A stretch of DNA of 64,000 nt from Streptomyces sp. NBC_00539 (GTDB lineage Bacteria; Actinomycetota; Actinomycetes; Streptomycetales; Streptomycetaceae), in assembly GCF_036346105.1 (NCBI RefSeq), contig NZ_CP107811.1:6653501-6717500 (forward strand), written 5' to 3'. Of the stretch, positions 35,649 to 42,913 are shown one piece after another. The notes beneath the pieces are model-generated. The model was not told the DNA's origin. It searched no databases and saw nothing but the letters and a program-made list of their open reading frames with translations. Made by a program: the position numbers and the translations under genes. Numbering within the stretch: position 1 is the first letter of the stretch; each line of letters opens with the position of its first letter.

Positions 35649-35801
35649 GCAGTACTGGTCGAGGTCGACAGCTTCGAACAGGCCGTCGCAGCTCACGCGA
35701 GTGAGGCCTACCACCAGGCGCTGCTCGTCCTGTCCGACGGCGTCGAGCGCGACTTCCGCATCGTCGAAGGCGTTGAGGGCGTCGCGGTCTGCCGGCGATG
35801 A
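35649..35801 (+). pseudogene. DUF1330 C-terminal fragment
   Basis: Directly after the TetR stop codon, in the same frame, 50 codons read VEVDSFEQAVAAHASEAY, then HQALLVLSDGVERDFRIVEG and a stop. This closely matches the C-terminal part of the intact DUF1330 protein at 47603-47896 (EFDSFEQAVAAYESEAYQKA). There is no start codon of its own, so it is a broken copy whose 5' part was replaced by the TetR gene end. Confidence 0.72.
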
Positions 35802-35831
35802 CAACAGACCGCGGTGCGCCCTCGGGCAGTC

Positions 35832-36563
35832 TCAGTCATCAGCTCCGGCTGCGAGCACGGCTGCTGCGCTGACCTGCCGGTGGCCCTCCTCGCCCCGGAA
35901 CCAGATCCATGCCTGACGTTCGCGCGGGAACTCCCTGCTCACGCCGGCGAACTCCATGACGGCGACGGCATCGGACATCCGCCAGCTCAGCATGGGGCCT
36001 GACGCTTCGGCGACCTCGCCGAGGCCGTCCAGTTGCCGGGCGACAGCGGGGCCGCGGCCGCCGATCGGCCACGGATCCCAGGCAGAGACCTCGTCCATGA
36101 GGGCGTGGGACTCGATTCGGTGGATCATGGATGCCTCCGTCTCCTGGAAGACTCCGTCGCCGGCGGTAGTCTCGGCTCCCACGCGCCCGTCGGTGTGGAC
36201 GAGGTAGCGGACCGGGTGGGCGGCACGCGGTCCGTCCCAGTCGAAGAACCAGCCCCTAACGGGATCGGGCCACACGTGTGCGCCCAGCTCGTGGCTCCAC
36301 TCAAGGCTGTACTCCGAGCGCCCGCCGTTCGCGTCCGCGAGACTTCGGCGCACGGTGTAGCGCAGTCCTCCGTACCTCTGGGCGAAGCCCTCGCGCCGGA
36401 TCACCAGGTCCATCGGGGCGGGGATCAGTCGACCCTTGCGGTCGCGGACCCGCAGCAGTTCCGTGGGCAGCCGGGGCTCCGTCGGCTCCTGCCGGGATCC
36501 GGTGCGGTGGAGTAGGCATCGGGCGCGCGGCGAGAGGCCCGAGGGGTCTTCCAGGATGTGCAT
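35832..36563 (-). CDS. Hypothetical protein
   Basis: The 243-residue soluble protein begins MHILEDPSGLSPRARCLLH and contains many Trp and acidic residues (EWSHELGAHVWPDPVRGWF). No signal peptide, membrane segment or known motif is visible. Upstream in-frame residues include an R/K-rich patch (SSRRKKKY), so the start is uncertain; in-frame ATGs at 36599 and 36605 are alternatives. Its composition and codon pattern are those of a real gene. No family recognised. Confidence 0.68.
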   Translation of the reverse strand: MHILEDPSGLSPRARCLLHRTGSRQEPTEPRLPTELLRVRDRKGRLIPAPMDLVIRREGFAQRYGGLRYTVRRSLADANGGRSEYSLEWSHELGAHVWPDPVRGWFFDWDGPRAAHPVRYLVHTDGRVGAETTAGDGVFQETEASMIHRIESHALMDEVSAWDPWPIGGRGPAVARQLDGLGEVAEASGPMLSWRMSDAVAVMEFAGVSREFPRERQAWIWFRGEEGHRQVSAAAVLAAGADD

Positions 36564-36842
36564 GTACTTCTTTTTTCGACGTGAAGACTGCGACTGCATC
36601 GGCATACGCACCGTACTTGGCTCACCCCGGCCGCGTGAAGCCGGCTTCGTCCGCCCGGCCGTGGCGAACAGCGCGGTCCGGTAGCGCAGCACGTCAAGGG
36701 CGGTGACGACGGACCGCCCGGCCGGCGGGTCGGGTCGACCCCGAGCTGACCGGGCCGTCCGTCGCCCCACGTGACCGAGAGGCCCGCGGCAGTGTCACCG
36801 AGACCGGGCCGAGCCGGGCTCACGCCCGCGGCCGGGCCGTTC

Positions 36843-37865
36843 TCAGGAGTGCGAAGCGACCTGCGCCGGCGCAAGCCGGGACGGGACGGTCTCCGCGGCG
36901 GAGGGCGGCCCGGGCGGGGTGCCGTCGCCGAAGGGACGCCCGCCCAGGGCGGCGCGGCCGTGCGGTGCGAGCCAGCCCGACGGGTCGGGGCCGAGGGGAA
37001 CGAGCCCGGACGGGTTGATGTGGCTGTGGACGAGGTAGAAGTGCTGCTTGATGTGGTCGAAGTGGACCGTGTCCCCGAAGCCGGGCGTCTGGAACAGGTC
37101 CCTCATGTACGCCCAGAGCACCGGCATCTCCGAAAGCTTCTGCCGGTTGCACTTGAAGTGGCCGTGATAGACGGCGTCGAAGCGGACAAGTGTGGTGAAC
37201 AGCCGTATGTCCGCTTCGGTGATGGTGTCGCCGACGAGGTAGCGGGAGCGCTCCAGCCGCTCGGAAAGCAGGTCGAGGCGGGTGAAGAGACGCCCGTACG
37301 CCTCGTCGTACGCCTCCTGGGAGCCGGCGAAACCGGTGCGGTAGACGCCGTTGTTGACGTCGGTGTAGACCTCCTCGTTCACCGCGTCGATCTCCGCTCG
37401 CAGATGGGGCGGGTAGAGCGCGGGCGCCCCGGCCCGGTGGTGGGCGGTCCACTCCAAAGACATGTCGAGGGTCATCTGCGCGTAGTCGTTGGTCACCACC
37501 TCGCCGGTCGGCACGTCCACGATCGCGGGCACGGTGATGCCCTTGTCGTAGCCGGGGTCGCGGGCGAAGTAGGCCTCCTGGAGGCGCTCGATGCCGAGGA
37601 CCGGGTCCCGGCCGCCGGGGTCGAGGTCGAAGGTCCAGCTACGGACGTCGTGCGTGGGACCGGCGACGGCCATGGGCAGGGCCTCCTCCAGTCCGAGGAG
37701 CCGTCGTACGATCACCGCGCGGTGGGCCCAGGGGCAGGCCAGGCTCACCACGAGACGGTAGCGGCCGGGCTCCACCGGGAACCCGTCGCGCCCGTCGGCG
37801 GTGATCCGTGTGGTGATGTAACGGCTGTCGCGGGAGTACCCCTTGCCGGGGTTCACAGAGCTCAT
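36843..37865 (-). CDS. Glutathionyl-hydroquinone reductase-like (ECM4/YqjG) GST-fold protein
   Basis: The 340-residue protein has a thioredoxin-like N-terminal domain with the catalytic SLACPWAHRA motif (the Cys of CPWAHR forms the mixed disulfide) and a helical C-terminal GST domain with the family segment DVNNGVYRTGFAGSQEAYD. Relatives reduce glutathionylated hydroquinones; in an actinobacterium that uses mycothiol the physiological thiol may differ. The last 40 residues are a low-complexity tail. It stands alone, divergent from the alpha/beta hydrolase gene. Confidence 0.93.
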   Translation of the reverse strand: MSSVNPGKGYSRDSRYITTRITADGRDGFPVEPGRYRLVVSLACPWAHRAVIVRRLLGLEEALPMAVAGPTHDVRSWTFDLDPGGRDPVLGIERLQEAYFARDPGYDKGITVPAIVDVPTGEVVTNDYAQMTLDMSLEWTAHHRAGAPALYPPHLRAEIDAVNEEVYTDVNNGVYRTGFAGSQEAYDEAYGRLFTRLDLLSERLERSRYLVGDTITEADIRLFTTLVRFDAVYHGHFKCNRQKLSEMPVLWAYMRDLFQTPGFGDTVHFDHIKQHFYLVHSHINPSGLVPLGPDPSGWLAPHGRAALGGRPFGDGTPPGPPSAAETVPSRLAPAQVASHS

Positions 37866-38167
37866 CCCGGAGCCCTACCCAGGAACCGCCGACCCGAGCA
37901 GCCGCTCCAGCCCGGCTCTGCCGCCCCTCGTCCCGGCCTCCACTTTCCGGACCGGGGCACCGGTCGGTTGCGGTGAACCGGACTACACCCCTCCGCCCCC
38001 GACACGGAACCGGACGGCCCGGGCGGCCGGCCGTACACGGGTAGGCGCCCGCGGTCAGGCCGCCACGCTCGCGTTGCCGGCCCTTCACTCGGAGGGGGAG
38101 ACTGAACCCGGAGGTGGCGACCGAAGAGGAACCGAAGAGGAACAGCGGCACGAGGGAGGCCTGGGTC
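37866..38167. other. 302-bp divergent intergenic region
   Basis: The gap lies between the GST-fold gene and the alpha/beta hydrolase gene. I see no dyad, repeat or reading frame that I would defend. It presumably holds both promoters. Confidence 0.55.
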
Positions 38168-38974
38168 ATGGGCGCATACGTCCCGCTACCGGGCGTGCAG
38201 ACGTGGTACGAGGTGGAAGGCGACGGCGAACCCCTGCTCCTGCTCCACGGCGGCCTGTGCACGAACGAGACCTGGGGCGGCCAGCGGGCCGATCTGGCGG
38301 CGCGGTACCGCGTGTTCCTGCCGGAGCGTCGTGGACACGGGCACACGCCCGACGTCGAGGGGCCGCTTTCGTATCAGGACATGGCCGACGACACCGTCTC
38401 CTTCCTCGAAAAGACCGTCGGCGGCTCCGCCCATCTCGTGGGGTGGAGCGACGGCGGAATCGTCGCCCTGCTCGTCGCCATCGCCCGTCCCGACCTGGTC
38501 CGGAAGGTCGTGGCCATAGGAGCCAACTTCCTCCCCGGCCCGCAGAGCATCGCGGAACCGAGCTCGCTGGACCACATGTCGGCCGACGCTCCCGACATGG
38601 CGCTGTTCCGCGAGCTGTACGAGGCCACCTCGCCGGACGGAGCCGCCCATTGGCCGGTCGTGGTGGGCAAGGTGATCGAGATGATCCGCACCCAGCCCGA
38701 CATCCCCACCGAGGACCTCGCTCGTATCAGCGCGCCCACCCTGGTCGTCGTCGGCGACGACGACCTGGTGACGCTCGAGCACACGATCGCCCTCTACCGC
38801 GCCGTCCCAGACTCCCAACTGGCCGTCGTCCCGGGAGCCTCGCACGCCGTTCCGGTGGAGAAGCCGGAAGCAGTCAACCGGCTCATCCTCGACTTCCTCA
38901 CCATGGACCCGAGCCCGACCATCTTTCCCATCCGGCGCGCCACGGCGCCACCTGCGGGCAGTGCCCAGGCCTGA
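38168..38974 (+). CDS. Alpha/beta hydrolase
   Basis: The 268-residue protein has the alpha/beta-hydrolase catalytic triad: nucleophile Ser in VGWSDGG, Asp in VVGDDDLVTLEH and His in GASHAVPVEKP. The oxyanion segment LLHGGLCTNETWG is near the N terminus. GGGAGG precedes the ATG at 38168; an upstream in-frame ATG is preceded by nothing comparable. The protein is cytosolic. Ester, lactone or epoxide substrates are all possible. Confidence 0.9.
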   Translation: MGAYVPLPGVQTWYEVEGDGEPLLLLHGGLCTNETWGGQRADLAARYRVFLPERRGHGHTPDVEGPLSYQDMADDTVSFLEKTVGGSAHLVGWSDGGIVALLVAIARPDLVRKVVAIGANFLPGPQSIAEPSSLDHMSADAPDMALFRELYEATSPDGAAHWPVVVGKVIEMIRTQPDIPTEDLARISAPTLVVVGDDDLVTLEHTIALYRAVPDSQLAVVPGASHAVPVEKPEAVNRLILDFLTMDPSPTIFPIRRATAPPAGSAQA

Positions 38975-39082
38975 CCTCTTGCACGCGCCCGCTGCCCGGC
39001 GTCTCACCGCCCGGCGTCTCGCTGCCGGCACGGCGGGGGAGGGGCGCGGCCGGTCGGTGGACGGAACGGGTCCCCGTGCCTG

Positions 39083-40273
39083 CTACCCGGGGAGGCGGAA
39101 GCCGTTGAAGAGGTCGTCCATGCCGCGCAGGGCCAGGCGGGCGGGGGTGGCACGGACCGCGAGGTCACGGGCGACCACCGCGAGCGGGTTGCGGAGGGCA
39201 CCCAGGCGGCCGACCCGGCGGGCGCGGACGCGCACGGCGTCGGTGCGGTCGCGGCGTGCGGCGGTGTAGGCGGCGAGGGCGGCCGCGACGGAGCCGGTGC
39301 TGTCCCCGCTGTCCTGGCTGTCTCCGGCGGGGAGCAGCTGGGCGAGGATCACCGCGTCCTCGATGGCCTGGCAGCCGCCTTGGCCGAGGTTCGGGGCCAT
39401 GGCGTGCGCGGCGTCGCCGACCCAGGCGATGCGGCCGCGGTGCAGGCTGGGCAGCGGAGCGGCCAGGTCGTAGAGGTCGTTCTGGAGGACCTGGTCCGGG
39501 TCGAGGCGCTCGACGCGGTCCAGCAGGGCCGGAATCGGGTGGTGCCACGAGCCGAAGCGGTGCCGCAGTTCGGCGCGGGGGTCGGACGACCGGGTGCCGG
39601 CCGGGACGATCGCGGTGGCGTACAGGTAGAAGCGACCGTCGGAGAGCGGGGTCACGCCGAAGCGCTCGCCCCGCCCCCAGGTCTCGCTCATCGCCGGTAT
39701 CCGCAGGTCCGGCGCGTGCACGATGGTCCGCCAGGCCGTCTCGCCGATGTAGTGGAGGCCGGGGTGGGCGGGGAAGTGCGTGCGGCGCAGCGGGCTGTGG
39801 ATGCCGTCGGCGGCAACCACCAGATCGGCGGGAAGGTCAGGGCCGGCTGCCGTACGTACGGTTGGACGGCCCCCGGCGTCCTCGACGGCGGTCACGGTGG
39901 TGCCGTAGCGAAGGGACTCCGGCGGGAGTTCGGCGGCCAGGGCCGCGGTGAAGGCCGGGCGCGGGACGGCGATCGGGGGCGTGCCGTAGCGCGCCGCCAT
40001 GTCCGCGGTCGCGGTCCGGGTGAGCCACCGGCCGTCGGAGCGGCGCACACCCATCACCGTGGGTACGGCGCTCCCGGCGGCGCGGGCGGCGTCCGTGCCG
40101 ATGGCGTCGAGTGCGCGCAATGCGTTGGGAGCCAGGCCGATGCCGGCGCCGGTGCAGGGGAGTTCGGGCGCGCGCTCGCAGACGGTGACGCGCCAGCCGC
40201 GGCGGTGGAGTGCGAGAGCGGCCGTGAGGCCTCCGATACCGGCCCCGGCCACCACCGCATGACGTTTCGGCAT
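39083..40273 (-). CDS. FAD-dependent monooxygenase
   Basis: The 396-residue flavoprotein is of the aromatic hydroxylase (UbiH/salicylate hydroxylase) type: GAGIGGLTAALALHRRGW binds FAD, VVAADGIHSPLRR is the DG motif, and VGDAAHAMAPNLGQGGCQA is the GD motif. A GGAG lies 9 nt before the ATG at 40273. It is divergent from a TetR gene across an 82-bp gap that holds two strong palindromes, so it is almost certainly the target of that repressor. The substrate, perhaps an aromatic compound or antibiotic, is unknown. Confidence 0.94.
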   Translation of the reverse strand: MPKRHAVVAGAGIGGLTAALALHRRGWRVTVCERAPELPCTGAGIGLAPNALRALDAIGTDAARAAGSAVPTVMGVRRSDGRWLTRTATADMAARYGTPPIAVPRPAFTAALAAELPPESLRYGTTVTAVEDAGGRPTVRTAAGPDLPADLVVAADGIHSPLRRTHFPAHPGLHYIGETAWRTIVHAPDLRIPAMSETWGRGERFGVTPLSDGRFYLYATAIVPAGTRSSDPRAELRHRFGSWHHPIPALLDRVERLDPDQVLQNDLYDLAAPLPSLHRGRIAWVGDAAHAMAPNLGQGGCQAIEDAVILAQLLPAGDSQDSGDSTGSVAAALAAYTAARRDRTDAVRVRARRVGRLGALRNPLAVVARDLAVRATPARLALRGMDDLFNGFRLPG

Positions 40274-40310
40274 GGAACACATCTCCGTTCGGTTCGGGCG
40301 TTCATGCACC

Positions 40311-40354
40311 CTCTACAGATGTAGAGCCCTCACTCTACAGCTGTAGAGTGAGGG
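40311..40354. promoter_or_regulatory. Twin palindromic operators with a 28-bp perfect palindrome
   Basis: CTCTACAGATGTAGAG (40311-40326) is one site. The other, 40327-40354, is a perfect 28-bp palindrome whose left half is CCCTCACTCTACAG and which ends 1 bp before the TetR start codon. Both share CTCTACA-N2-TGTAGAG; centres are 22 bp apart. Bound repressor would cover both divergent promoters, and the TetR ribosome binding region lies in the second site. Confidence 0.88.
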
Positions 40355-40355
40355 T

Positions 40356-40967
40356 ATGTCCAGCCCCGACCGCCGCACCCTCATCGCGGACACAGCGATC
40401 GCCACCGTGGCCACGGCCGGCCTGCGCGGGCTCACGCACCGCGCGATCGATACCGCGGCGGAGCTGCCCGCGGGCAGTACCTCCTACTACTTCCGTACGC
40501 GTACGGCGCTGATCAGCGCCTGCTATGCGCGCATCGCGGAACTGGACCTGGACGACTTCGACTCGGGGCAGCCGGTTCCCTCCGACGCCGGGCGGTCGGT
40601 TTCGCGGGAGGAAGCCGCCGCCGCGATCGGGGCGCTGCTGCACCGCTGGTTGACCACGGGCCGCGAGCGGCAGCTGGCGCGCTACGAGCTCAGCCTGGAG
40701 GCCGCCCGCACCCCGGAACTGGGGGCGGCCCTTCACCAGGCGGGCCTGGCCGCTCGCGCCCGTGCAGCCGCCGCTCTTGCGGCACTGGGCGCCGCCCGGC
40801 CTGAGGAGGCCGCCGAGTTGCTGGTCGCCTGGACCGAAGGGGTGCTCTTCGACGGTCTCGTGGGTGCGATGGCCCGCACCCGGCCCGCGCCCGACCGGGC
40901 GGAGCTCACGGCAGTCGCTCGCCGGATGCTCGACGCTGCGCTGGCCGGTGACTCGCCAGGGGGATAG
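40356..40967 (+). CDS. TetR-family regulator
   Basis: The 203-residue protein has a TetR helix-turn-helix near the N terminus (GLRGLTHRAIDTAAELPAG then STSYYFRTRTALI) and an all-helical ligand-binding domain. It is divergent from the FAD monooxygenase and overlooks the twin palindromes. The only purine-rich run before the ATG, GAGGG, is 1 nt away and part of the palindrome, so translation may be from a leaderless or very short-leader transcript. A strong hairpin follows the gene. Confidence 0.94.
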   Translation: MSSPDRRTLIADTAIATVATAGLRGLTHRAIDTAAELPAGSTSYYFRTRTALISACYARIAELDLDDFDSGQPVPSDAGRSVSREEAAAAIGALLHRWLTTGRERQLARYELSLEAARTPELGAALHQAGLAARARAAAALAALGAARPEEAAELLVAWTEGVLFDGLVGAMARTRPAPDRAELTAVARRMLDAALAGDSPGG

Positions 40968-40996
40968 GTGCGGGCGAGGATGGGAGACGAACCCCG

Positions 40997-41031
40997 GCGC
41001 GGGCCGCCGCCACTTTGGCGGCGGCCCGCGC
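40997..41031 (+). terminator. Very strong hairpin after the TetR gene
   Basis: GCGCGGGCCGCCGCCA (40997-41012) pairs perfectly with TGGCGGCGGCCCGCGC (41016-41031) around a CTT loop, a 16-bp stem 30 bp after the stop codon. Confidence 0.88.
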
Positions 41032-41216
41032 TGTCGTGTGTCCCGGACGGTCCGCAGTCGCGCAGGGGGATTTTCGTCCTCGCATCCGCGTACGCGTAAG
41101 CGGCTCGTGCGGAGTCTGCCGATGTTCGCTCTTTAGCGGCACCTGCGTTTGCGCTCCACGCTTGCGCGCCAAGATCAGCCCGACGGCACGAGCCGTCAGG
41201 ACCCCCTGAGGTGGAC

Positions 41217-41426
41217 ATGAGCGATCGACAGACCGGAACCGTGAAGTGGTTCAACGACGAGAAGGGCTTCGGCTTCATCACGCCGGAGAGTGGCGATGAC
41301 CTCTTCGTGCACTTCAAGTCCATCCAGTCGAACGGATTCAAGTCCCTGAAGGAGGGCCAGCAGGTCACGTTCATCGTTACCAGCGGGCAGAAAGGCATGC
41401 AGGCGGAGGACGTGCAGGTCATCTGA
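41217..41426 (+). CDS. Cold-shock protein (CspA family)
   Basis: The 69-residue OB-fold protein has RNP1 (KGFGFI) and RNP2 (LFVHF) and the standard opening [15 protein letters not shown]. It binds single-stranded nucleic acid as an RNA chaperone. GAGGTGG precedes the ATG at 41217; an in-frame GTG six bases earlier is less likely. An upstream leader of about 180 bp without a gene lies between it and the terminator at 41031, as is common for csp genes. A hairpin terminator follows. Streptomyces carry many paralogues, so no specific symbol is given. Confidence 0.95.
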   Translation: MSDRQTGTVKWFNDEKGFGFITPESGDDLFVHFKSIQSNGFKSLKEGQQVTFIVTSGQKGMQAEDVQVI

Positions 41427-41451
41427 CGACCCACGTGAAGCGTGACATGTT

Positions 41452-41496
41452 ACTGAGCGCGCCAATCGGCCGAACCGGCCAACTGGCGCGCTCAGT
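41452..41496 (+). terminator. Hairpin after the cold-shock gene
   Basis: ACTGAGCGCGCCA (41452-41464) pairs perfectly with TGGCGCGCTCAGT (41484-41496). The 19-nt loop holds a nested GGCC/GGCC stem. It starts 25 bp after the stop codon. Confidence 0.85.
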
Positions 41497-41562
41497 CACA
41501 GTCGGACGCATGGCGGTTGAGGTGCTGGTGTCCGTACCGGATCGGACACCGCCTCCGGCGGG

Positions 41563-42057
41563 TCAGCGGGAGCGGTGGACTGCCTGGAGGGCCGCCCACT
41601 CCGGGGCGGGAAACTCGTGGCCCCAGCGCCTCCGGTACCCATCCGTCCCGTGCTCGGAGAGAAGCTGCTCGATCATGGCCATGAAGGCTCCTACGAACGC
41701 CTCTGCCGGTACCCGGCCTGCCCAGACCAGTCTCGCGTCCGACCACCAGGACGACGGCTCGTTCAAGTCCGCGAACTCCACGATCTGAACGAAGACCTCC
41801 TTTTCCGCTCGGTTGAAGAAGACTCTCGTCCCGCTCGGCTCGTTGAAGAACGTCACGAAGGTCGCACTGCACTCAAGCAGCAGATCCCGGACGGCGTTCA
41901 TGAAGCAGGCCAGGACCTCGGGTCCTACGTAGGAGGCGCGCACCGTCTGTTCCGCAGCGTCCACCGACCACGACCAGGTGGCCGATCCGAACCCACCGAG
42001 CTTCCAGTGCATGCGCTGGCCATGGGTCGAAGAAACGTCGAATGGGCTGTGAACCAT
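41563..42057 (-). CDS. Hypothetical protein
   Basis: The 164-residue soluble protein is rich in Phe and Trp (NAVRDLLLECSATFVTFFNE, then EEVFVQ-like segments and SSWWSDARLVW). The predicted order of strands and helices is alpha/beta mixed. No signal peptide or motif is recognised. Its start at 42057 overlaps nothing on the same strand; an in-frame ATG 15 codons later is an alternative. It looks like a real, uncharacterised Streptomyces gene. Confidence 0.7.
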   Translation of the reverse strand: MVHSPFDVSSTHGQRMHWKLGGFGSATWSWSVDAAEQTVRASYVGPEVLACFMNAVRDLLLECSATFVTFFNEPSGTRVFFNRAEKEVFVQIVEFADLNEPSSWWSDARLVWAGRVPAEAFVGAFMAMIEQLLSEHGTDGYRRRWGHEFPAPEWAALQAVHRSR

Positions 42058-42192
42058 GCCTTCCCCCTGCGCCAGGTGGTGCTGGCCCTGGAAATCGCCG
42101 AGTCAACCGGGACTCGCTCACGAGCACGACGATGCCACAGACGGGATCTCAGAGGCAGGCTGCAGCAGCCGCATCATCGATGTATAGAAATC

Positions 42193-42242
42193 TTGACATC
42201 GTGTCGGGATTATTTGACACTCCATGGTGTCGGGTCCTATTC
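42193..42242 (+). promoter_or_regulatory. Promoter and dyads upstream of the membrane-protein/XRE operon
   Basis: TTGACA occurs twice, at 42193 and 42214, 21 bp apart, the second placed 17 bp before CTATTC (42237-42242). GACATCGTGTC (42195-42205) and GACAC-N6-GTGTC (42216-42231) are dyads overlapping these boxes and would suit binding by the XRE protein encoded downstream. Confidence 0.5.
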
Positions 42243-42257
42243 GCATGGGGAGCCCTT

Positions 42258-42686
42258 GTGGCATTCGAAGAGAAACGGGCCTGGATCCTGGCCCTGGTCA
42301 CGATCACGTCGTACGCGGCGTACCTGGCGGTCGTCCTCGGTCAGGGCGGACATGCGCCCCTCGCACACACGCCTTACGTGGCAGCGCTGTTGTGGACGGT
42401 CGGCGCCTCCATCGCCGCGTCCATCGTGCTGCACGTCATCGTGTCCACGGTGTCGCGCGAGGGGGCGAACCTCAAGGACCAGCGCGACGGGGAGATCCAC
42501 CGCTTCGGCTCGTACGTCGGCCAGTCGTTCCTGGTCATCGGCGGCGTAGCCGGGCTCGTCCTGGCCATGGCCCGCGTCGACCAGTTCTGGATCGCCAATG
42601 CGATCTACCTGGCGTTCGTCCTGTCCGCGCTCCTCGCATCGGGGGCGAAGATCGTGGCCTACCGGTTCGGCCTCCACCCGTGGTGA
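42258..42686 (+). CDS. Four-helix membrane protein paired with an XRE regulator
   Basis: The 142-residue protein begins MAFEEKRAWILALVTITSYA from the GTG at 42258, with GGGGAGC upstream, and has four hydrophobic segments of about 20 residues. A basic/acidic loop (SREGANLKDQRDGEIHRFGS) lies between helices 2 and 3. Such proteins commonly precede a small XRE regulator gene in Gram-positive genomes; the regulator start overlaps this stop by 4 bp. The role is probably in sensing or in controlling the regulator. No family name is secure. Confidence 0.8.
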   Translation: MAFEEKRAWILALVTITSYAAYLAVVLGQGGHAPLAHTPYVAALLWTVGASIAASIVLHVIVSTVSREGANLKDQRDGEIHRFGSYVGQSFLVIGGVAGLVLAMARVDQFWIANAIYLAFVLSALLASGAKIVAYRFGLHPW

Positions 42687-42913
42687 GGCCGACCAGGGTC
42701 ACCAACGCGATCCGGGCCTTGCGGTTCGCCCACGGCGAGATGACCCAGGCCGAACTCGCCCGCCGCATCGGGGTGACCCGCCAGACCGTCATCGCCATCG
42801 AGCAGGGCCGCTACTCGCCCTCGCTGGAGATGGCCTTCCAGATCGCCCGGGTGTTCGCCGTTCCGCTCCAAGACGTCTTCCAGTACCCCGAATCCGAGGT
42901 AGAGGCTCCATGA
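42683..42913 (+). CDS. Small XRE-family regulator
   Basis: The protein is 76 residues, essentially a single helix-turn-helix: MTQAELARRIGVTRQTVIAIE followed by GRYSPSLEMAFQIARVF and a short tail. Its GTG start overlaps the stop of the membrane protein by 4 bp and its stop overlaps the ATG of the dehydrogenase (ATGA), so the three are translated as a coupled unit. It probably autoregulates through the dyads at 42195-42231. Confidence 0.92.
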   Translation: MRPTRVTNAIRALRFAHGEMTQAELARRIGVTRQTVIAIEQGRYSPSLEMAFQIARVFAVPLQDVFQYPESEVEAP

